From Actinomycetes bacterium (GTDB lineage Bacteria > Actinomycetota > Actinomycetes > Actinomycetales > Dermatophilaceae), in the NCBI GenBank assembly GCA_023420415.1, contig JAEZWF010000024.1:1-38891 (forward strand): 38,891 nucleotides of DNA. Direction: 5' to 3'. The position numbers were made by a program, and so were the translations under genes. Position 1 is the first letter of the stretch. The number at the start of each line of letters is the position of its first letter. The notes under the pieces are model-generated. The model saw only the letters and a list, made by a program, of their open reading frames with translations, was not told the origin of the DNA and did no database searches. Shown one piece after another: positions 21,837-28,526 of this stretch.

Positions 21837-22826
21837 TCACGCGCCCTTCGCGGAGTAGAGGGTCTCGTCCACGGCGACGACGCTGGCCGCGCCCTTCGGT
21901 GGCACCGCGAGGACGACCGTCTCGTAGGTGCGCAGCTCGGCGCTCTTGGTGAGGGTCTTCTTCTTGACGAGCTTCTGGAAGTCCGCGCTCGGCGTCAGGG
22001 ACTTGCCACCGGACGCGAGCTTGATGCTGTCGGTCCGCGACAGCAGGCCGAAGACCAGCAGGCCACCGTCCTTGAGCCGGATCGCGACCGGGTCGGGCTG
22101 CGCCTGGTGCACCTGGGTGAGGCTGGCGAGCTTGCCGAGCGACTTCGCCTCCGCGGCGGCGTTCGCCTTGACCGCGGTGGAGAACGGGTCGGTGGTCTCG
22201 ACCGCCTTGGTGGCGACCGGCTTCGGGTAGGCCAGCGCGCCGGCATACGCCTTGAGCAGGGCCTCGGGGGCGACGGGGTCCTTGGCGTCCTCGGCGACCA
22301 GCGGCGAACCCGTCGTCACGGCGTCGAGGGCGGCGACGCTGGCACCGGACTGCATCCGGGCCGAGGAGCTCAGCCGGAACGGCGTGGTCGCGTTCGGGGA
22401 CGTCAGCAGGTTGAGGACCAGTCCGCCGTCGGGCTCGGTGGTCTGGGCGAGGATGACCCGCGGCCAGGCGGTGCCGCGCGAGATCGCCAGCACCTTGGGC
22501 GGCTCGGCCCGCTCGACGGGGGCGGTCGCCGTCGTCGACGCCGGCTCGGACGTGGCCGCTGCGGTCGCCACGGCGAGCGCGGTGCCGGTCAGGGCCTCCT
22601 TGCGCAGCGCGACGGCGGCGTCGCCCTTGGCCTCGCTGGCCTCCTGCGCCTTGCCGAGCACGCGCGTGGCGATCTGCTGCGCGCTGGCGGAGGTGATCGG
22701 TGCTGTCGTGGTGGTCTGGGCGGGTGCGTCGTGGACTCCGACCACCGACGAGCCACAGCCCGCGAGCGCCAGCGCGGCCACTGCGGCAGCGCCCGCCAGG
22801 CGGACGGAACGGCTGGGGCGGCTCAT
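21837..22826 (-). CDS. Hypothetical lipoprotein, partner of the upstream membrane protein
   Basis: I do not recognise the family. The 329-aa product has a basic N-terminus, a hydrophobic core and the lipobox ALALAGC (Cys24), so it should be a lipoprotein on the outer membrane face. A Thr/Ala-rich linker follows, then an alpha/beta-looking domain with several VLAxx strands. The start ATG 22826 was chosen because it directly precedes the signal peptide and overlaps the upstream stop by 4 bp; the reading frame remains open further upstream, but that part is a shadow. Coupling to the upstream gene suggests that the two products work together at the cell surface. Confidence 0.75.
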   Translation of the reverse strand: MSRPSRSVRLAGAAAVAALALAGCGSSVVGVHDAPAQTTTTAPITSASAQQIATRVLGKAQEASEAKGDAAVALRKEALTGTALAVATAAATSEPASTTATAPVERAEPPKVLAISRGTAWPRVILAQTTEPDGGLVLNLLTSPNATTPFRLSSSARMQSGASVAALDAVTTGSPLVAEDAKDPVAPEALLKAYAGALAYPKPVATKAVETTDPFSTAVKANAAAEAKSLGKLASLTQVHQAQPDPVAIRLKDGGLLVFGLLSRTDSIKLASGGKSLTPSADFQKLVKKKTLTKSAELRTYETVVLAVPPKGAASVVAVDETLYSAKGA

Positions 22827-23584
22827 GCGGAGACCTCCGTGCTGGTCGTGGAGTCGGGGGTGGTGCCGGGCTTGGAACCGGGCTTCGAACCGGGCTTGGA
22901 ACCGGAGGTGGAGCCGGCCTCGGTGTCGGTGGTCGCCCCGTCGTTCTTCTTCTCGTCGGCGCGCCGGCGACGAGCCAGACCCGTGAGCCCGACGATGCCG
23001 ACGATGGTGGCGATCAGCCCGATGAGGGCGATGAGGAGCGCCTGCCAGAACCACGTCTTGCGCTCGACGGTCAGGGTGACGGAGTCGACGGCACCGCCCG
23101 GTGCCGCGACGACGAGCGCCTCGGGAGCGTTCTCCTGGCTCACCGTGAGCCGCACCTGCCCATTGCCGGAGACGCTCTGCCGCCACACGTCGGCGGCTGC
23201 GAGGGTGGCCGGTGCGTCGCCGGTGCCCGATGCCCTCGTGCTGAGGCTCCAGTCGCGCACGTGGGCGCCGTCGACGGTCACCCGGGTGGTCTTGCCGACC
23301 ACGGCGTCCGCGTCCGATGGGGTGGTGCGCCCGACCCAGACCTGGCCGTCGCCCTTGGCGCGACCGGTCACCGTCACGTCGTCGTTCACCCGGTTGAGCA
23401 CGTCAGGTGTGAGGACGACGACGCCCCGGGTGTTCGGCGTCGCCTCGAAGGTTGCACTACCCGACGATCCGAGGTTGAGCGTGAACCACGATCCGACGAT
23501 GAGCAGCGCCAGCCCCAGCACCGTCAGGACGGGTGGGAGGGTGCGCCTGCTCAGGACCGACGCGCGCTTGGCCAGGTCCGACAC
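22823..23584 (-). CDS. Hypothetical bitopic membrane protein with SKPG repeats
   Basis: This 253-aa protein of unknown function has a hydrophobic helix near residues 17-36 (LPPVLTVLGLALLIVGSWFT), an extracytoplasmic domain of about 140 residues, a second helix (TWFWQALLIALIGLIATIVG), a basic stop-transfer RRRR, and a cytosolic acidic/Ser-rich tail with three SKPG units. Two helices with the middle outside and both ends inside is the likely topology. GTG 23584 is the likely start. Its stop overlaps the start of the lipoprotein gene by ATGA. The pair is flanked by the CnoX-like gene and the divergent TetR gene, so TetR could control it, but no direct evidence is seen. Confidence 0.75.
   Translation of the reverse strand: MSDLAKRASVLSRRTLPPVLTVLGLALLIVGSWFTLNLGSSGSATFEATPNTRGVVVLTPDVLNRVNDDVTVTGRAKGDGQVWVGRTTPSDADAVVGKTTRVTVDGAHVRDWSLSTRASGTGDAPATLAAADVWRQSVSGNGQVRLTVSQENAPEALVVAAPGGAVDSVTLTVERKTWFWQALLIALIGLIATIVGIVGLTGLARRRRADEKKNDGATTDTEAGSTSGSKPGSKPGSKPGTTPDSTTSTEVSA
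22868..22903. repeat. Three tandem 12-bp units in the tail of the membrane protein gene
   Basis: Three adjacent copies of GGGCTTSGAACC (S = G or C) encode the SKPG-SKPG-SKPG tail on the minus strand. Such short in-frame repeats expand and contract by slippage, so repeat number may vary between strains. Confidence 0.85.
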
Positions 23585-23599
23585 AGCACAGCTTCCTTA

Positions 23600-23617
23600 C
23601 GTGAGACGGCCGTCACG
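23600..23617. promoter_or_regulatory. Palindromic operator candidate in the divergent gap next to tetR
   Basis: CGTGAGACGGCCGTCACG is a near-palindrome (core GACGGCCGTC is perfect; outer CGTGA/TCACG pair). It lies in the 150-bp gap between the membrane-protein gene (minus) and the TetR gene (plus), 16 nt upstream of the GTG of the former. The rest of the gap holds no gene. A CATGAT -10-like hexamer at 23720-23725 may serve tetR. Confidence 0.4.
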
Positions 23618-23734
23618 AGGGGTCTCCCCGTGGCGGCATTCCCTCCACCATGACCCACGGACCGCCGCTACGACAAATCCCGCGCGGGCCCCAGCCCCGC
23701 CCACGCGAGTCCGAAATGGCATGATCGGGCCCTG

Positions 23735-24373
23735 ATGACCGCACGCTCGAGGCACTCCCGTCACCGCCGTCCGGGTCGTCCCCGCGAGGAGGCGACCGAG
23801 CAGGCGATCACCGAAGCGGCGCGTGAGGTGCTGGCCGCCAAGGGCGTCTCGCGGATGTCGATGGAGCACGTCGCAGCCAAGGCCGGTGTGGCCAAGAGCA
23901 CGCTCTACCGGCGCTGGCCGTCCAAGGTCGAGTTGGCCGTGCACGCCGTCGCCGCGCGGTTCGACCAGATCGAGGTCGGCGACCACGGGTCGCTCGCGGC
24001 CGACATGCGGGCCGGCATCGAGGAGGCGGCGCGGCTCCTGCGCGACCCCTCGACCGGCGGTGCGTATGCCGCGTTGCTGGCCGAGTCGGCCCGCGACCCC
24101 GAGGGCGTGGGCCGGCAGGTGCGGGACTCGTTGTCCACCCGGTTGCACGACGTCGTCGCGGTCTCCGTGCAGCGCGCCATCGACCGAGGTGAGATCGCGC
24201 CGGACATGGTCGATGTCGACCTGCTCGCCGATGTCGTGGTGGGGTCGGTCATGCACCGCTCGCTCGCCACTGGCGTGCCCGACGACGCCTTCGTCGACGG
24301 GCTCATCGCGATGCTCGCCGACGCGGCATACGCCCGGTGGCTGCGCGCCCAGAAGGCGACTGAGTCCCACTAG
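23735..24373 (+). CDS. TetR/AcrR family transcriptional regulator
   Basis: This 212-aa dimeric DNA-binding repressor has a basic N-terminal tail, then the TetR helix-turn-helix (about 20-70): EQAITEAAREVLAAKGVSR, MEHVAAKAGVAKSTLYRRWP and SKVELAVHAVAARF, all canonical. The C-terminal ligand/dimerisation domain (about 80-205) with DPEGVGRQVRDSLSTRL and ADVVVGSVMHRSL resembles the TetR_C_11 group. The start ATG 23735 may be leaderless. The gene is convergent with the acyl-CoA mutase and divergent from the membrane-protein/lipoprotein pair; the target could be either neighbour. The palindrome in the mutase promoter does not recur at its own promoter. Confidence 0.9.
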   Translation: MTARSRHSRHRRPGRPREEATEQAITEAAREVLAAKGVSRMSMEHVAAKAGVAKSTLYRRWPSKVELAVHAVAARFDQIEVGDHGSLAADMRAGIEEAARLLRDPSTGGAYAALLAESARDPEGVGRQVRDSLSTRLHDVVAVSVQRAIDRGEIAPDMVDVDLLADVVVGSVMHRSLATGVPDDAFVDGLIAMLADAAYARWLRAQKATESH

Positions 24374-24397
24374 CCGCCCCGCGGCATACCCCGGTCT

Positions 24398-24432
24398 GGG
24401 CGCCAACCTCCGCACCAGGCGAGCTGGCGCCC
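24398..24432. terminator. Hairpin between convergent tetR and acyl-CoA mutase genes
   Basis: GGGCGCCA (24398-24405) pairs with TGGCGCCC (24425-24432) across a 19-nt loop. It lies in the 76-bp gap between two convergent genes and could terminate both. There is no U tract, so it may pause polymerase or protect 3' ends instead. A GCGGCATACC motif copy precedes it. Confidence 0.5.
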
Positions 24433-24449
24433 GTCGGACGGCGTGATGC

Positions 24450-26231
24450 TCAGAAGCGGGCGGGCTCGCGGTAGATGCCCCACTCGTCGCGCAGGGCGTT
24501 GCAGATCTCGCCGAGCGTGGCCTCGGCCCGCACCGCGTCCAGCATGGCGGGCACCATGTTGTCGTTGGTGCGCGCGACCTCGACCATGTGCTGCACGGCG
24601 GCGTGGGCGGCAGCCTCGTCGCGACCGGCCTTGCGGTCCTTGACCAGCGCCACCTGCTCGCGCTCGACCTCGTGGCTGACGCGCAGGATCTCCAGCTCGT
24701 GGCTGACCGACCCGGTGTGGGTGTTGACGCCGACGACCTTCTTGTCACCCTTCTCCAGCGCCACCTGGTACTGGAAGGCGGCCTCGGCGATCTCGGACAT
24801 GAACCAGCCCTCCTCGATGCCGCGCAGAATGCCCTTGGTCATCGGCCAGCTGGCGCCGTCGGCCTTGCCGGTGTTGTCGCGCATGACGGCCGCGAGCTGC
24901 TCGGTGTCGGCGGAGGTGAGGTCGCTGCCCCCGAGGGCGAGGATGCGGTCGAAGATCTTGGTGGCCTCGGCCTCGATCTTGTCGGTGAGGGCCTCGACGT
25001 ACCAGGAGCCACCGAGCGGGTCGGCGACGTTGACGACGCCCGTCTCGTCCATGATCACCTGCTGGGTGCGCAGGGCAATCTCGGCGGCCTGCTCGGTCGG
25101 CAGGGCGAGGGTCTCGTCAAGAGCGTTGGTGTGCAACGAGTTCGTGCCACCGAGGACGGCGGCGAGCGCCTCGACAGCGGTGCGCACGACGTTGTTGTAG
25201 GGCTGCTGGGCGGTGAGGCTGACGCCGGCTGTCTGGGTGTGGAACCGCAGCCACTGCGCCTTGTCGGTCTTGGCGCCGTAGACGTCGCGCATCCAGCGGG
25301 CCCAGATGCGGCGGGCGGCGCGGAACTTGGCGATCTCCTCGAAGAAGTCGACGTGGCTGTCGAAGAAGAACGACAGGCCGGGGGCGAACTTCTCGATGTC
25401 GAGGCCGCGGGACAGGCCCAGCTCGACGTAGCCGAACCCGTCGGCGAGGGTGAACGCGAGCTCCTGCGCGGCGGTCGAGCCGGCCTCACGGATGTGGTAG
25501 CCGGAGACGGAAAGTGGCTTGTACGCAGGGATCTCGGCCGCGCAGTACTCCATCAGGTCGCCGATCAGGCGCAGGTGCGGCTCGGGCGCGAACAGCCACT
25601 CCTTCTGGGCGATGTACTCCTTGAAGATGTCGGTCTGCAGGGTGCCGTTGAGGACCCCGAGGTCGACGCCCTGGCGCTCGGCGGCGACGAGGTACATGCA
25701 GAAGACCGGGACGGCCGGACCGCTGATCGTCATCGACGTCGTGGTCTCACCGAGCGGGATGTCCTTGAAGAGGATGTCCATGTCGTCGGCCGAGTCGATC
25801 GCGACACCGCAGTGGCCGACCTCGCCGAGGCTCATCGGGTCGTCGGAGTCGCGCCCCATGAGGGTCGGCATGTCGAACGCGACCGACAGCCCGCCGCCGC
25901 CACGCTCGAGGATCATCTTGTAGCGCTCGTTGGTCTGCACCGCGTTGCCGAAGCCGGCGAACTGCCGGATGGTCCAGGTGCGGCCGCGGTAGCCCGTCGG
26001 GTAGAGGCCACGGGTGAACGGGAACTCCCCCGGCCAGCCGATCGACTCGGGCACCTCGGCGCCGTCGGCCGGGCCGTAGACCGGGTCGACCTCCATGCCG
26101 GACAGCGTCGTGAAGTCGGCGTCGCGCACCTGCCCCTTGGCCTGCGCCGCGTCGAACCGGGCCTGCCAGCGCGCGGCGCCCGTCTCCACCGGCTGCTCGG
26201 GCTGGGTCTGCTGGGCTGCGCTCTGGGTCAT
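24450..26231 (-). CDS. B12-dependent acyl-CoA mutase large subunit (methylmalonyl-CoA mutase family)
   Basis: This 593-aa cytosolic subunit carries the TIM-barrel substrate domain of a coenzyme B12 mutase. Motifs include YPTGYRGRTWTIRQFAGFGN, GGGGLSVAFDMPTLMGRDSD, SVSGYHIREAGSTAAQE, FFFDSHVDFFEEIAKFRAAR and NNVVRTAVEALAAVLGGTNS. There is no C-terminal cobalamin-binding domain (no DxHxxG), so a separate small subunit must be encoded elsewhere. In strict methylmalonyl-CoA mutase the motif reads RQYAGF with a substrate-contacting Tyr; here it is Phe, as I recall for isobutyryl-CoA mutase (IcmA) and relatives, so the substrate is uncertain. ATG 26231 is preferred over TTG 26240 because a promoter with TAAATT ends 7 nt upstream. 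The promoter carries a strong palindrome. Confidence 0.88.
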   Translation of the reverse strand: MTQSAAQQTQPEQPVETGAARWQARFDAAQAKGQVRDADFTTLSGMEVDPVYGPADGAEVPESIGWPGEFPFTRGLYPTGYRGRTWTIRQFAGFGNAVQTNERYKMILERGGGGLSVAFDMPTLMGRDSDDPMSLGEVGHCGVAIDSADDMDILFKDIPLGETTTSMTISGPAVPVFCMYLVAAERQGVDLGVLNGTLQTDIFKEYIAQKEWLFAPEPHLRLIGDLMEYCAAEIPAYKPLSVSGYHIREAGSTAAQELAFTLADGFGYVELGLSRGLDIEKFAPGLSFFFDSHVDFFEEIAKFRAARRIWARWMRDVYGAKTDKAQWLRFHTQTAGVSLTAQQPYNNVVRTAVEALAAVLGGTNSLHTNALDETLALPTEQAAEIALRTQQVIMDETGVVNVADPLGGSWYVEALTDKIEAEATKIFDRILALGGSDLTSADTEQLAAVMRDNTGKADGASWPMTKGILRGIEEGWFMSEIAEAAFQYQVALEKGDKKVVGVNTHTGSVSHELEILRVSHEVEREQVALVKDRKAGRDEAAAHAAVQHMVEVARTNDNMVPAMLDAVRAEATLGEICNALRDEWGIYREPARF

Positions 26232-26268
26232 GCGCGCCAATTTACTAGGACGTCCTACTAAATGTCAC
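26232..26268 (-). promoter_or_regulatory. Leaderless promoter with a 22-bp palindromic operator upstream of the acyl-CoA mutase
   Basis: On the minus strand, GTGACA (26268-26263) is 18 nt from TAAATT (26244-26239), and the ATG follows after 7 nt. Between them sits a palindrome at 26241-26262: a perfect 12-bp core TAGGACGTCCTA flanked by TTTAC and CTAAA, with only one mismatched pair. A dimeric repressor bound here would cover the spacer and the -10 box. The regulator is not identified; neither neighbouring regulator gene has the same palindrome at its own promoter. Confidence 0.75.
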
Positions 26269-26292
26269 GCGGTGCGGCCCGGGACGCTTCCC

Positions 26293-26363
26293 GCAAAACC
26301 CTCGTTGCTGACATGAAACGGGGGGTCTGGAGCCCCGTTTCATGTCAGCAACCCCCGTTTTGC
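26293..26363. repeat. 71-bp long inverted repeat
   Basis: Arms of 31 bp (26293-26323 and 26333-26363) surround a 9-nt loop. They are perfectly complementary except for a 4-bp internal bulge: inner arm GTTGCTGACATGAAACGGGG, outer arm GCAAAAC. It lies between the MarR stop and the mutase promoter. On the minus strand it could end the MarR transcript, but it is much longer than a normal terminator. It has no flanking target duplication that I can see. Confidence 0.8.
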
Positions 26364-26426
26364 CAAGGCAACCGCGAGGGGTATGCCGCGGGGCCGGGCT
26401 GAGTGCCCGGGGCTCGGTCGGGCTCG

Positions 26427-26942
26427 TCAGGCGTCGAAGTCGGCGGCGCCGACGCGCACCTTGCGCAGCAGCTCGAACAGCTGCTCGTGCTCGGCGGCGG
26501 TGAGCATGCCGAGACCGAACTTGGCCCCGACGAGGTCGCGCGTGGCGGCCTCCATGGCGTCGCGTCCGGTCGGCGTGATGATGGCGAGCGTGCCGCGGCC
26601 GTCGTCGGGGTTGGGGACGCGTTCGACGAAGCCCTGGGCGTCGAGCCGCTGGACGATGTTGGTGGCGCTGGTCGGGTGCACCATGAGGCGCTGGCCGATC
26701 TTGGTCATGCCGAGCCGGCCGTCCCGGCTGAACGCCAGCAACACCAAGGCTTCATAGCGCGCGAACGACAACCCGTGGCGCGCGCAGATGGCGTCGTAGT
26801 CGGTGATGAGCAGCTGCTGCACCCGCATGACCGACGTCGCGCTCGCCATCGCCAGCGGCTGCGAGGTCCGGCCCCAGCGCTTCGTCCAGAGCTGGGCGGC
26901 GCGGGTGATCGGGTCGAACGGCAGCTTGATCGGCTTGGGCAC
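26427..26942 (-). CDS. MarR family transcriptional regulator
   Basis: This 171-aa winged-helix dimer is of the MarR type. Its N-terminal helix contains PFDPITRAAQLWTKRWG; the winged HTH (about 60-130) has LSFARYEALVLLAFSRDGRL, MTKIGQRLMVHPTSATNIVQ and GFVERVPNPDDGRGTLAIIT, with the conserved DxRGxxxxIT wing. The start is GTG 26942, 7 nt after a TACCCT -10 box (26955-26950), so it is probably leaderless. The -10 box overlaps a short inverted repeat CTACC-GAAG-GGTAG (26943-26956) that may allow autoregulation. It is 25 bp downstream of the ABC operon in the same direction; it may control that operon or the mutase. Confidence 0.9.
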   Translation of the reverse strand: MPKPIKLPFDPITRAAQLWTKRWGRTSQPLAMASATSVMRVQQLLITDYDAICARHGLSFARYEALVLLAFSRDGRLGMTKIGQRLMVHPTSATNIVQRLDAQGFVERVPNPDDGRGTLAIITPTGRDAMEAATRDLVGAKFGLGMLTAAEHEQLFELLRKVRVGAADFDA

Positions 26943-26956
26943 CTACCGAAGGGTAG
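26943..26956 (-). promoter_or_regulatory. MarR gene promoter with overlapping inverted repeat
   Basis: CTACC (26943-26947) and GGTAG (26952-26956) form an inverted repeat that overlaps the TACCCT -10 box on the minus strand. The GTG follows the box after 7 nt. The layout suggests an independent, possibly autorepressed, leaderless MarR transcript within the ABC cluster. Confidence 0.45.
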
Positions 26957-26967
26957 TGGCGCACGGA

Positions 26968-27666
26968 TCAGGGCAGGCGGACCGTCTCAGCGCGTCCGTC
27001 GTCGAGCCGGATCTCGCCGTCCGCACGCGCGGCCGCCTCCGGGTCGTGGGTGGCCATGATGACGATGGCGCCGCGCTCGGCCTCGGCCCGCAACAGTGCC
27101 AGGACGCGCTCGCGGTTGTCGTGGTCAAGTTCGCTGGTGGGCTCGTCGGCGAGCAGGACCCGGGCGTGCTGGGCGAGACCGCGAGCGACCGCAACCCGCT
27201 GCTGCTGGCCTCCGCTCAGCTCCTCGGCGAGATGACTACCGGACTCCTCCAGCCCCACCGACCGCAAGGCGTCGTGCGCCCTGCGCCGCGCCTCGTGCGC
27301 CTTCGCGCCCACGGCGATGAGGGGCAGCTCGACGTTCTCCTGCGCGGTGAGCAGCAGCGCCAGGGCGCTGCCCTGCGGGATGACCGTGATGCCGAGCTGC
27401 GTGGCCCGGGTCCTGTCCCCGACCGCCTCGTCCCCGAGCCGGATCGTGCCCGTGCAAGGAACGGCACCCGCGATGGCCCACAACAGCGACGACTTCCCCG
27501 CCCCGCTGTGCCCGGTCACGGCGATGAACTCACCGGCATATGCCTGGAACGACGCGGAGCTGACCGCGACCGTGTCGCCGTAGCGGACGGTGACGTCCCC
27601 AACCTCCAGCGGGGGTGACTCCTGCTCCTCCTCGACAGCCTCGGCAAAGCGCACGGGCTCGCTCAT
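26968..27666 (-). CDS. ABC transporter ATP-binding protein (LolD/MacB-like)
   Basis: This 232-aa ATPase has all canonical motifs: Walker A GHSGAGKSS (Lys58), Q-loop Gln98 in VIPQGSALALLLTAQENV, signature LSGGQQQR (150-157), Walker B LLADEP (Asp174/Glu175) and switch His207. The class is that of small ATPases pairing with FtsX-like permeases in mechanotransmission or lipoprotein/lipid release systems. An acidic N-terminal tail of about 18 residues precedes the domain. ATG 27666 overlaps the stop of the second ATPase by 4 bp, so the three genes form one operon in the order permease, ATPase, ATPase. This one carries the intact catalytic set. Confidence 0.92.
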   Translation of the reverse strand: MSEPVRFAEAVEEEQESPPLEVGDVTVRYGDTVAVSSASFQAYAGEFIAVTGHSGAGKSSLLWAIAGAVPCTGTIRLGDEAVGDRTRATQLGITVIPQGSALALLLTAQENVELPLIAVGAKAHEARRRAHDALRSVGLEESGSHLAEELSGGQQQRVAVARGLAQHARVLLADEPTSELDHDNRERVLALLRAEAERGAIVIMATHDPEAAARADGEIRLDDGRAETVRLP

Positions 27667-28526
27667 TCCTGCCCACCGCCCTGCGGGATGATCGTCCAGA
27701 CATCGTCGACCCGGTGCACGCGCACCAACGAACCCGGCGGCAGGTCCTCGACCACCGCGGCGGGCAACGGCAACGAACCGTCGGCCGACACCACGGCATA
27801 CTCCTCGCCCTGGCGGCCCTCGCCGCCGACCCGGCCGTCACGGATGGTGACGGTGCGGGGCAGCCGTGCGGCCACCTCGGGGTCGTGGGTGACGACGACG
27901 ATCGTGGTTCCCCACTCCTCGTTGACCCGGTGGAGCGCGTCGAGGACGACGTCGCGCGAGGTGTGGTGGAGCTGGCTCGTCGGTTCGTCGCCGAGCAGCA
28001 GGCCGGGTCGGCTCGCGAGCGCCACCGCAAGCGCGGCCAGCTGGAGCTTGCCCGGCGGCAGCGAGTCCAGCGGCGCCGACACCGAGTCACCCAGGCCGAC
28101 GAGCTCGAGCACCTCGCCGGCGCCCGGGACGGACCGTCCGGCCTTGCGCGCCGAGCGCTGTGCGAACTCGACGTTCTGGCGAGCAGTCAAGTAGGGCAAC
28201 AGGTTTCGCGCCGCGCCTTGGAGGATGAGGCCGACGTCGGCCGCCCGGAACCGGTCGAGCTCCCCCTCCGTCATCGTCGACAGCTCGTGCTCCCCCACGG
28301 TCACCCGACCGGCACTCGGGCGCATCAACCCGCCGAACAGCGTCAGCAAGGTCGACTTGCCCGCACCAGAGGGACCGAGCAGCCCCACGATCTCGCCGGG
28401 CGCGACGGTCAGGTCCACACCCGACAGCGCCGCCACGTCGTGTCCCTCGGCGCGGTAGATGTGGACCAGGCCGCGCGTGCGCACGCCCAGCCCGGTCTTC
28501 ACGGGCACCGCCAGGTCAACGCTCAC
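27663..28526 (-). CDS. ABC transporter ATP-binding protein with degenerate signature and C-terminal extension
   Basis: This 287-aa ATPase has Walker A GPSGAGKST (Lys57), Q-loop Gln103, Walker B LLLGDEP (Asp180/Glu181) and switch His214. The signature loop, however, reads SLPPGKLQ (about 156-163) where LSGGQ is expected. It has a C-terminal extension of about 45 residues (AVVEDLPPGSLVRVHRVDDV). The start GTG 28526 overlaps the permease stop (GTGA) and follows GGGAGG; upstream frame is shadow. With its partner it probably forms a heterodimer with one canonical and one degenerate ATP site. The export substrate is unknown. Confidence 0.9.
   Translation of the reverse strand: MSVDLAVPVKTGLGVRTRGLVHIYRAEGHDVAALSGVDLTVAPGEIVGLLGPSGAGKSTLLTLFGGLMRPSAGRVTVGEHELSTMTEGELDRFRAADVGLILQGAARNLLPYLTARQNVEFAQRSARKAGRSVPGAGEVLELVGLGDSVSAPLDSLPPGKLQLAALAVALASRPGLLLGDEPTSQLHHTSRDVVLDALHRVNEEWGTTIVVVTHDPEVAARLPRTVTIRDGRVGGEGRQGEEYAVVSADGSLPLPAAVVEDLPPGSLVRVHRVDDVWTIIPQGGGQE

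Noticed and set aside
26293..26363. An insertion sequence or transposon end
   Set aside because: The arms meet in a 9-nt loop with no room for a gene, and no target duplication is visible. It is recorded as an inverted repeat only.
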